A stretch of DNA of 64,000 nucleotides from Archangium violaceum (lineage in GTDB: Bacteria > Myxococcota > Myxococcia > Myxococcales > Myxococcaceae), in assembly GCF_016887565.1 (NCBI RefSeq), contig NZ_CP069396.1:4243001-4307000 (forward strand), in the 5' to 3' direction. The first letter of the stretch is position 1, and each line of letters begins with the position of its first letter. The notes beneath the pieces were generated by a model. It was not told the DNA's origin. It was given only the letters and a program-made list of their open reading frames with translations, and ran no database searches. Shown here in pieces: positions 7,256 to 14,250 of this stretch. The position numbers and the translations under genes were made by a program.

Positions 7256-8770
7256 TCAGTGGTAGTAGTCAGGGCCGCGGATGTTCTCGTGGACGGGCAG
7301 CGCGGCGCGCTCCTCGGCCACCGGCTCCACGGCTTCCAGCTTGTTGCGCAGGATGGCGGCGACGCTGCCGTAGGTACAGGCACGATGCCGAAGCGCACGC
7401 GCGCACGCGCGCTCCAACCGCTCCGGGCCGTACTTCTCCTTCAAGCGGATGAGGCCCAGGCAGGCGCGGAACCCCTGCTCGGGATGTTTGCGCCGACGCA
7501 TCAGCTCCTCGGCCAGCGCCGCAGTCGAGGGGCCCACCTTGGCCGCCCACTCGAGTATTCGCGAGGGCGTCCACTGCGCATGGGCGCGGTGCGAGCTGGG
7601 CATGTGCTCGGGCAGCGTCGTCGGCCGCGGCCCGCTGGCGCGCGGGTGGCTGGCGACGCGACGGCCTGCGAGGAAGACTTCGACGCACGCCGTGGTGGCG
7701 CGTACTTCCACCTGCTTGCCCACTAACTGGTACGGCACGCTGTAGAGGTGCTCGTCCACCTCGATGTGGTAGTCGATGTTGACGCGCGCCTTCTTCCACC
7801 ACGCCAGCTCGTAGCGCTCCGCGGGCAGGGGCTTGAGCGCGGGCCGGTCCACCTCCTCGAAGAGCTGCCGCCGCGACTTGCCCAGCTTGCGCATGGGGCG
7901 CTCGTTGAGCTTCTCGAGCAACGGACGCACCGCCTCGCGCACCTGCTGCAACGTGCTGAAGCGCTGGTGGCGCAGCACGGCCAGAATCCACCTCTCGGCC
8001 AGCAGCACCGCGGCCTCCACCTTCGCCTTGTCTCGCGGCTTGCGCACGCGCGCGGGAATGACGGCGAAACCGTAGTGCCGGGCCAGCTCCGCGTAGGTGG
8101 GGTTGAGCTCCGGCTCGTACCGGTCAGGCCGCTGCACTGCCGCCTTGAGATTGTCGGGCACCACCACCTGAGGCACGCCGCCAAAGTACTCCAGCGCTCG
8201 GCTGTGGCAGCCCACCCACGTGGCCAGGTCCTCCCCCAGCACCGGCTCCACGTAGGTGTAGCTGCTGGCGCCCAGCACGAAGAGGAAGAGCTTCACCTTC
8301 TGCCTCTCCCCCGTCTCGGGCACCACCAGCTCGAGCCCATCCCCGCTGAAGTCCACGAAGCCCTTCTCTCCGGCCCGGTGCGTCTGCCGCATCGTCACCG
8401 ACAGTTGCGCGCACCAGCGCGCGTAGTGCTCGCAGAACTGGCTGTACTGGTAGCCATCCGGGTGCTGCTCCCGGTACTCCTGCCACAGCAATTGCTTGGT
8501 GACGTGCTTGCGCCGAAGCTCCTCGTGGATTCGCGCGAAGTCGGGCTCCGGGCGATTGAGCTTCGGCTTGTGCTCGTCGGGGAAGAGCAGCTGCTCCAGA
8601 GCTGCGTCATCGTCCAGCTCCGCCGGCAGTGGCCAGTTCAGCCGCGCCAGCTTTATCCGGCCCAGGTAATCGCTCACCGTGCTCGGTGACAGTCCGCAGC
8701 TGCGCGCTATCGCCCTGCCGGTCAGTCCCATTTCCAGGTGTAGTCTCAGAATCTCTCGTAGCTTCCTCAT
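7256..8770 (-). CDS. istA: IS21 family transposase IstA
   Basis: 504-residue DDE transposase. An N-terminal helix-turn-helix (LTGRAIARSCGLSPSTVSDY) is followed by the integrase core with the three acidic residues in FVDFSGDG, VVPDNLKAAV and KPRDKAKVEAAV, then the C-terminal beta-rich DNA-binding part (HLYSVPYQLVGKQVEV). The start at 8770 (MRKLREILRL) is the family-typical one and has a CCGAGG-like Shine-Dalgarno; an upstream ATG at 8776 is possible. No frameshift or internal stop, so the element may still be active. Confidence 0.95.
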   Translation of the reverse strand: MRKLREILRLHLEMGLTGRAIARSCGLSPSTVSDYLGRIKLARLNWPLPAELDDDAALEQLLFPDEHKPKLNRPEPDFARIHEELRRKHVTKQLLWQEYREQHPDGYQYSQFCEHYARWCAQLSVTMRQTHRAGEKGFVDFSGDGLELVVPETGERQKVKLFLFVLGASSYTYVEPVLGEDLATWVGCHSRALEYFGGVPQVVVPDNLKAAVQRPDRYEPELNPTYAELARHYGFAVIPARVRKPRDKAKVEAAVLLAERWILAVLRHQRFSTLQQVREAVRPLLEKLNERPMRKLGKSRRQLFEEVDRPALKPLPAERYELAWWKKARVNIDYHIEVDEHLYSVPYQLVGKQVEVRATTACVEVFLAGRRVASHPRASGPRPTTLPEHMPSSHRAHAQWTPSRILEWAAKVGPSTAALAEELMRRRKHPEQGFRACLGLIRLKEKYGPERLERACARALRHRACTYGSVAAILRNKLEAVEPVAEERAALPVHENIRGPDYYH

Positions 8771-8914
8771 GGACATCCTCGGTGCGGCCAGGTCCTCCTC
8801 CTTGCGAGGGAGGCAGCCTGCTTCCATGTGACGTCCAGCGTCTTCTCCGCTCCCATGACTCCGGGGATGACCCCTTGGACTGCATCCGTCATCCCTACGT
8901 CCGTGTCACCGATC

Positions 8915-8983
8915 GGCTTGCTCCGGAATCGGTGATCGGCTTGCTCCGGAATCGGTGATCGGCTTGCTCCGGAATCGGTGATC
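8915..8983. repeat. Right-end 23-bp subterminal repeats of the IS21 element (three copies)
   Basis: GGCTTGCTCCGGAATCGGTG plus ATC occurs identically at 8915-8937, 8938-8960 and 8961-8983. They are inverted relative to the two left-end copies and differ from them at a few bases (TGCTCCGGAATC here, TCGTCCGGAACA-type there). Confidence 0.88.
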
Positions 8984-9003
8984 GCGATGGTCCGGTGCAC
9001 GCA

Positions 9004-9030
9004 TGGAGGCGGCGGGAATCGAAGCCGCCG
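9004..9030 (-). repeat. ssrA/tRNA-like attachment scar, copy 1, right half
   Basis: TGGAGGCGGCGGGAATCGAA then GCCGCCG; joined to the left half at 6282 it recreates the same arrangement as copy 2. On the minus strand this is a T-arm (GATTCCCGCC) plus acceptor strand (GCCTCCA). One base in the T-loop side (GAAGCC for GAACCC) differs from copies 2, 4 and 5. Confidence 0.65.
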
Positions 9031-9423
9031 GGGGCAGAGCCGCCTTCCCATGAACTCAGAGTCACTCTCCCGTTTCCCCTCTGAAAAGCGGACGCCTACT
9101 CGTCCAGGCACGTCCATTCGCGTCCATTCGGTTTGGTCCTTTTTTGGTCCCCTTGGGCGCCTCACTGAATAGGAAGAAAAAATCACACAGCCTAATTCGA
9201 TTCATTCTCAAGAAAAATACCACACCAACATACACCAATCAGGAAGACGCATCGCACATCACACAAAAAAGCGAACTGATTACCACTGCTCGAATGAGCA
9301 GGTCGCAATACCCCTTCTGAACTCTCTCGGGCAGCAAAAACTGCGGTCGCGTTCGCTTCAAGCTAGACCCTCCGCATGGTTCAGCAGGTACACTTCAGTC
9401 GAACGCTCTGCTGGAGACTTTCT
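9031..9423. other. A+T-richer spacer at the left end of the island
   Basis: About 390 bp with markedly more A/T than surrounding DNA (for example around 9175-9300) and no coding frame I believe. It lies between the left attachment scar and the first island gene and probably holds that gene's promoter. TTGGTCC occurs at 9131 and again at 9143, echoing the TTTGGTCC copies beside the integrase near 21363-21402. Confidence 0.5.
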
Positions 9424-10506
9424 ATGGCCCCTAAACTTCCGAAGATTCCCGACCCTGACACCCTCGTGGCCGACGGTTTTTCTTTTTCAGACCGCAACCC
9501 GAACTCGCGATACCGTGACTTCGCTTATTTATCTCTAGAGCTCGGACTGAGAGCATTTTGCGGAACATATGAGCCTATCCGAATGGACTTCAGCCGCATA
9601 ATTGGAACAAGCACAGTTCAATATTCCGACACCCACTACCCAATCACCTACGTCGAGCGCGCCACGGAGACAATACTTCACTTTCAGCATTTTGCAGAAC
9701 TGATATGCAAAGAAATCCTCAGAAAAATACACCCACTCCTCGCCCAAGAAAACAACTCCGTCTCCATCATAAAAGCCATTAAAGGAAAACTAACTGACTC
9801 CGATATTTCCGAACTCGGACTAAAGAGCCATCAATTCAGCAACACCGTTCAATCCATTACCGATCTAAACAAAGCAAAGTTGCTACCAAGGGCGGTAGAA
9901 AAAACCATACTACCCCATCTAAATGCCTTGAACAAATTGAACTATCTCCGGAACAGGTTGTGGCATCGAGGAACTTTCTCCTTGCGCTACCAAGCCCTAG
10001 ACCAATTCGTTGGATTCCACCTGCTCCCGTTTGTTCAGGCAATCATGCGCTCGAAGTTGCTAAAAAAGCCAAACTGGCTACTCAGCCTTAAGACAAACTC
10101 GGGAATCCACCCACTTCGGGCAATGGCATCTTCATTCAAAGCAGGATACAATCCCAAGCGAATCGCAATCCTCAAAGAACTCGCGAGAGCGGCATACGAA
10201 AGTCCAATTCGTGGGCATGCGTTCTCAATAGGCGATGACGCCAGGATCAAAGAGTTAGCAATCGCCTCAGCGGCGTCTCGTCCGGAAGCGGAGTCGGTTG
10301 TTGACTGTCCGGTTTGTGGAGTAAAATCACTGGCCCTTGTCGAAGATACTTATGATTCAGAAGATCCCGACGATGGCCCGGCGGGCGTGTATGTTTTTGA
10401 AGTCGAATGTGACTGTTGTGGCTTCTGCCTATGGAGCGATGTTGGTACTCCTAGCGCCGTGGGGTTGAGTCTTCCAAAGTATTGGAAACACCGGAACTGG
10501 AGATAA
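9424..10506 (+). CDS. HEPN-type protein with C-terminal zinc ribbon, putative defence gene
   Basis: 360 residues, not a family I can name. A helical middle part contains LNYLRNRLWHRG: RNRLWH is an R-x4-H motif preceded by the L-R-N typical of HEPN domains, which are RNases common in toxin-antitoxin and antiviral systems. The C-terminal about 70 residues carry two Cys pairs (CPVCG and CDCCGFC) that could form a zinc ribbon. The start at 9424 has CTGGAG 7 nt upstream; an earlier ATG at 9376 has none. Codon use is A/T-rich compared with all neighbours, a sign of recent transfer. It is followed 60 bp later by another orphan gene. RNase activity is inferred only from the motif. Confidence 0.6.
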   Translation: MAPKLPKIPDPDTLVADGFSFSDRNPNSRYRDFAYLSLELGLRAFCGTYEPIRMDFSRIIGTSTVQYSDTHYPITYVERATETILHFQHFAELICKEILRKIHPLLAQENNSVSIIKAIKGKLTDSDISELGLKSHQFSNTVQSITDLNKAKLLPRAVEKTILPHLNALNKLNYLRNRLWHRGTFSLRYQALDQFVGFHLLPFVQAIMRSKLLKKPNWLLSLKTNSGIHPLRAMASSFKAGYNPKRIAILKELARAAYESPIRGHAFSIGDDARIKELAIASAASRPEAESVVDCPVCGVKSLALVEDTYDSEDPDDGPAGVYVFEVECDCCGFCLWSDVGTPSAVGLSLPKYWKHRNWR

Positions 10507-10566
10507 TTGCCGTTTCTTTAGCGAGCGCCTCTTCTAATCACCCAAGCCATCCAAAGGCCCCACAAT

Positions 10567-11154
10567 ATGACAAATAATTCTGATGACCACATCGACTCAT
10601 CCATGCGCTCCGTCCTCGAGGGACTCGAGACACTGCGCGACCCCGCTTTTGAGGCACTCATCAAAGAGCGAGTAAACCACCACACACTTAAAATCGCTCC
10701 AGAACAAATCACACAGGACCGAGCCAAATGGATTCTCTATATTGAGGCAATGGCGTCAGAAGTGGGGGGCGTGGAGCGGCCAGACGTATTCAACGGCTAT
10801 AAATTCACGGTGCCTCGGGATTCTCGACCGGCACGCCGGGATGCAATCGCTCGGTTATTACATGTTCACTACCATCACGATAGCGTGTGCGGTTATCTGA
10901 CGCGGTTGGCAAAGGAAGCGCACGGAGGCACATTTAGCAACCACTTGCCAGCGCCGGGCTGTCCCTCATTTTCTCTGGTGTTGCGAGCTGGTTGCCCTGT
11001 TTACGCCACTGTTCGCGCTGGGTCAACCGAAGTTGGCAATGTACGAACAAGCCAAGCTTGGCAAACCATAACCGACTTGGGACTTACTCCCGGTAACTGG
11101 GAGCACATCATGTCTAACGTCCAAGGAACTCCAGTTCGCGTTCGCTGTTACTGA
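10567..11154 (+). CDS. Hypothetical protein, island cargo
   Basis: 195 residues, mostly helical in the first half (SVLEGLETLRDPAFEALIKE) and with a compact mixed second half. I recognise no family, signal peptide or membrane segment. It shares the low-G+C codon use of the preceding HEPN-type gene and follows it by 60 bp on the same strand, so the two are likely co-transcribed and functionally linked. A bidirectional hairpin at 11281-11305 closes the unit. Confidence 0.6.
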   Translation: MTNNSDDHIDSSMRSVLEGLETLRDPAFEALIKERVNHHTLKIAPEQITQDRAKWILYIEAMASEVGGVERPDVFNGYKFTVPRDSRPARRDAIARLLHVHYHHDSVCGYLTRLAKEAHGGTFSNHLPAPGCPSFSLVLRAGCPVYATVRAGSTEVGNVRTSQAWQTITDLGLTPGNWEHIMSNVQGTPVRVRCY

Positions 11155-11280
11155 CGTATTTCGGAGTTCATCCACCCCTGTTGGGCCCACTAATAGTGCG
11201 GAGAGGAAGAATGGATGGTTTTTATTCGAGGATATAGGCAATACCGCGCCGAACTGTCCCCATCAGCACTGGGCCCTGTT

Positions 11281-11305
11281 CTCCGAGGGAGTGTCCCCCT
11301 CGGAG
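11281..11305. terminator. Bidirectional terminator between convergent genes
   Basis: CTCCGAGGG (11281-11289) pairs with CCCTCGGAG (11297-11305), 7-nt loop, followed by AGGATTTTCTTT on the plus strand. It separates the end of the 195-residue gene from the end of the opposing nuclease-like gene. Confidence 0.75.
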
Positions 11306-11333
11306 AGGATTTTCTTTAGACGCTCTTATCCAC

Positions 11334-12749
11334 TTACTCCTCCACGCGTGCTCGGAGTTCTTCTTCCGTGATACCAATACTTTGCTGCGCCCGACTCCCA
11401 GAGACATCAGCTGGAGCCAAGTCAATGACACGTGGATAAATGGTCCAATCCTCGCGTCGCACCGCTGATGGCATTTGCACGAGTCCACCTCCGAGCCTGA
11501 AGACGACGTAGAATGCCTCGCGTACTTGGCAGTTCGAGCCCCAAAGTCGTCCCATAGTTTCATTCATCTGGTGGATGCCGCGCACAAGATATTTTCTGGG
11601 GTTACTATCGGAGTACTGCTTGGCTTCAACGTAGAGGCGCTCCCCGAGCACATCTGGTCGCAGCCCGGCGGTGGGCACTTCGGTAATAGGGTTGAGCCCC
11701 TGATCAAATAGATAGCGGGCTAGTTCTTCAGTCAGAACTGCTTCTACATTTGATCGCCTGCCGGTGCCTGCCGGCGCCATCGCCCCCTGAGCAATCTCAA
11801 GTAACCGTCGACGGTCATGCCATTCACATCGCACCTTGAATCGTTCGAAAATAGCCAGGAGCGAGCGCGTAGTCCCAATGCGCATCCGAAATCCTTGATA
11901 AACGCGCTCCGCCACAGCCTTTAGCTTGCTTACCGCTTCGTCGAGTTCCTTACGTACGTCATGAGTGGCTTCGGGCCTTTCGTAGAGGAACTTTGTCATC
12001 ATGTATGCTTCCGGTAAATCGGCGCCAGAGCGAATCAGCTCCACCAGTAGAGTCTCCCCTTCCAATACGGTGGAGTCGAGCTGAGTATAAAATGCCTCCA
12101 GGTACAGGAGTGAGGCACCAGAAGATGTCAGCACTGCATCGGTGAAAATACGCCAAGCGCGAACGTGGTCCCTTCGAGCAATAGCAAGTTCTTCATTCAG
12201 CACACTGAGGCTTTCGCGCATAGGCTCTGTCACGACTGCCTGACCCTGTGGCGGGCCTTTCTGGGGCTGCGAATAAAGAACGTCCCGGATCTTCCGATAA
12301 AGGATTTTGCTGAGCTGTGCTGGACGGCTTTGGTCGTCATGCACTGCGCCGCCAATGGCGTCGGGGCCTTCGCGCCCTGCAACATAATCGAACGCAGCGA
12401 GGCTACGATGCCAGCGCGAATTGTCTCCTGTGTCGAAGTCTTCGGGGCGCGGCGTCGCGCTATCATCATGTTCGGGGACAAGAGTGACAAAGCGCTGGCG
12501 CAATTCCTTGAGGCGATCGACCGACTTCGTACAGTGTTGCTCGAATTCGGTTTGGTACCCGATTGCTTCACGCCTTTCATCGTTAAAAATAGCCGCAAGA
12601 CGCGGTTCCCGGCGGAGAGCATCAAGTGTGCGCCGCAACTCACGGATGAACATCTCTCCCGATTGGCGGTTGAGGAACTGAAACTGTCGGTCAACGAAAT
12701 GGATAAGTTCTTCGAGCATGGCGAACCCAGAGGTTACCCTGAAAAGCAT
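11334..12749 (-). CDS. PD-(D/E)XK nuclease-like protein, putative defence effector
   Basis: 471 residues. The N-terminal three quarters are alpha-helical with no recognised family. Near residues 345-400 there is a restriction-endonuclease-like core: VEAVLTEELARYLFDQG (helix with a conserved Glu), then LRPDVLGERLYVEAKQY, which places Asp366 and Glu375-x-Lys377 in the D...ExK spacing of PD-(D/E)XK nucleases. It lies inside the integrated island beside a HEPN-type gene, convergent with it, which favours a role in phage or plasmid defence. The start is uncertain: ATG 12749 or ATG 12719 (MLEELIHF), and neither has a good Shine-Dalgarno. Partners such as an NTPase are absent. Nuclease activity is inferred from the motif. 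Confidence 0.6.
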   Translation of the reverse strand: MLFRVTSGFAMLEELIHFVDRQFQFLNRQSGEMFIRELRRTLDALRREPRLAAIFNDERREAIGYQTEFEQHCTKSVDRLKELRQRFVTLVPEHDDSATPRPEDFDTGDNSRWHRSLAAFDYVAGREGPDAIGGAVHDDQSRPAQLSKILYRKIRDVLYSQPQKGPPQGQAVVTEPMRESLSVLNEELAIARRDHVRAWRIFTDAVLTSSGASLLYLEAFYTQLDSTVLEGETLLVELIRSGADLPEAYMMTKFLYERPEATHDVRKELDEAVSKLKAVAERVYQGFRMRIGTTRSLLAIFERFKVRCEWHDRRRLLEIAQGAMAPAGTGRRSNVEAVLTEELARYLFDQGLNPITEVPTAGLRPDVLGERLYVEAKQYSDSNPRKYLVRGIHQMNETMGRLWGSNCQVREAFYVVFRLGGGLVQMPSAVRREDWTIYPRVIDLAPADVSGSRAQQSIGITEEELRARVEE

Positions 12750-12838
12750 CTAACGAAAATAAGTACTGAGGACCTTCCTCCTTGGTGACGCCTCGTTCGG
12801 AGAGGATTTCGGTTAGGCGCTTCAAGCCAACAAAAAGC

Positions 12839-13045
12839 CTAGCGCTTGGTCTTCGGATTTTGAACGAAATCAAACCCACAGTTGGTGCACGACCATAAAT
12901 TCTGACCCTTGATCTTGCGAACATATGTGTGTAGGCAGTTTTCCAATTGATTCGCCCTCTCTTTCATCGCCGCAAGCTCTGAACATCTGTGATTAGCTCC
13001 ACTGCTGTAGTGCGTTCTGCATGCCGGACAGTATGTGTCCCTCAT
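12839..13045 (-). CDS. Small zinc-ribbon protein
   Basis: 68 residues with CPACRTHY at the N-terminus and WSCTNCGFDF near the C-terminus, so two Cys pairs that can bind one zinc ion, joined by a short helix (LAAMKERANQLENCLHTYVR). AAGGAT lies 6 nt before the ATG, a good Shine-Dalgarno. Same strand and about 90 bp upstream of the nuclease-like gene. Similar short ribbon proteins occur widely on mobile elements; the role here is unknown. Confidence 0.55.
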   Translation of the reverse strand: MRDTYCPACRTHYSSGANHRCSELAAMKERANQLENCLHTYVRKIKGQNLWSCTNCGFDFVQNPKTKR

Positions 13046-13226
13046 TTTTTATCCTTTTCGAGAGGCGGTGCATTACGCACCGTCTGCACGCTGGACATAA
13101 CATACCCCTCCGACATTGCCGATTCCCGGCCATGAAGCAGCGTCGCACCTCTTCGTTCCACGACAGAATTCCCCACAAAGATGCAGCCACGAGTGACAAT
13201 CGACCTTCAATTTTTCAAGCAAACTC

Positions 13227-14150
13227 TTAATGTCCTATACTTTGACTGGCCGGAAAAGTGATGTTTCCCAGTGTAATGGTGCGCATTTCTTGTGCATCCA
13301 TCAGCGTGAGGGTGCAGGGGCAGCCGAGTTGCTCCTGTGCCCTCGCGATGCCTACCACCACAGAACCGATGTCTCCAGGATTGATGGCCGCCTTCTGCCA
13401 TGCAGAAAACTCTACCTCCGTGCCCTTTGAGCTCTTCAATATGACCTTCACCGCCACCCATAACTCGGTGCCTGGGTTGAGAAACTTTAACCTCACCGCA
13501 ACACCTCCTGTATGACTATAACTCTTGGCCGCCTCCACCGTTAGCGTGTTGTTTGAGTACTGCTTCAAGTCGTTGAAAATGTCCTTGGACTGAATTTCCC
13601 CAGTGCGCTCCAGCCATGCGGCGCCCATGAGCCCCCCTGGCTCCATGCGCTCAGCAAGCAACCGCGCCTTCTCCTCTTGGCACTGGTTCGCTTCGGCCCG
13701 CGCCGCAGTGGCGTCCCTCTGGAGCGCATCCGCCGAGTGCGCATGGCGGAACACTTCCACCCGCCGCGCCCCTCGTGCCGAATGCCCCACCAACCAGAAG
13801 GTTGCGTTCTCTGGGGATGACCCATCCCGGAAGCTCACCGACAGTTTCACCCGCTCTCCCGGCAAGAAGCTCCGCTTGGGGTAGACTGTCACGAAGGCTC
13901 CTCCTTGTGCAAAATCCACGGAGCGGTTGTCAAAAAGCACCACCGCCTCGGAGGGCAGCAGCGCATCAAACACAAAGGTTGTCGGCTCGTCCGGATTAAC
14001 GCACACGCCGTGGACCAACTCGGTGGGCTCGGCCATCAAATCAATTCGAGAGGACGCTGAGCACTCGAAGACGCGAGGCGACTCGGTGGCCTCAGTGGTG
14101 CCAGCGAGGAGAGCGAGCGTCAAGAGCGTGCCAGGAGACAGTGTAAGCAC
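13227..14150 (-). CDS. DUF2381 family secreted protein
   Basis: 307 residues with an N-terminal signal peptide (GTLLTLALLAGTTEATE). The body has the features of the DUF2381 / myxobacterial paralogous family TIGR02268: CSASSRIDLMAEPTELVH near the start, a beta-domain with LPGERVKLSVSF, a central helical coiled part rich in Ala/Glu (AEANQCQEEKARLLAE), then WLERTGEIQSKDI and the C-terminal beta-domain ending GNITFP. GTG at 14150 is chosen because GGAGG sits 10 nt upstream and the signal peptide starts there. It lies 100 bp after the kinase gene on the same strand. This pairing with a Ser/Thr kinase recurs in myxobacteria; function unknown. Confidence 0.85.
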   Translation of the reverse strand: MLTLSPGTLLTLALLAGTTEATESPRVFECSASSRIDLMAEPTELVHGVCVNPDEPTTFVFDALLPSEAVVLFDNRSVDFAQGGAFVTVYPKRSFLPGERVKLSVSFRDGSSPENATFWLVGHSARGARRVEVFRHAHSADALQRDATAARAEANQCQEEKARLLAERMEPGGLMGAAWLERTGEIQSKDIFNDLKQYSNNTLTVEAAKSYSHTGGVAVRLKFLNPGTELWVAVKVILKSSKGTEVEFSAWQKAAINPGDIGSVVVGIARAQEQLGCPCTLTLMDAQEMRTITLGNITFPASQSIGH

Positions 14151-14250
14151 GAGAAACCAACCTCCAGAATGTAAGCAGGGCCGCGTCCAACTGCTCGGGA
14201 CGCGACGCGGCGGCGCTTGGCTCGGGCTGCGCCAGACCAACACGAGGGCG

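Larger units (their letters stand above)
6283..9003 (-). mobile_element. Intact IS21-family insertion sequence
   Basis: 2721-bp element with imperfect terminal inverted repeats: TGCGTATTCCGGCCATCGCG on the left, and TGCGTGCACCGGACCATCGC on the right read from the minus strand, starting TG and ending CA as in IS21. It is flanked by a 6-bp direct duplication TGGAGG (6277-6282 and 9004-9009). Inside each end are 23-bp repeats: two at 6302-6347 and three at 8915-8983, the multiple transposase-binding sites typical of the family. istA and istB are both intact on the minus strand. It has landed inside an ssrA/tRNA-like attachment scar. Confidence 0.92.

Noticed and set aside
12993-13199. Minus-strand 68-codon frame with CPAC overlapping the zinc-ribbon gene start
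   Set aside because: It overlaps a better-supported gene, has no ribosome-binding site, and a single Cys pair; probably a shadow.
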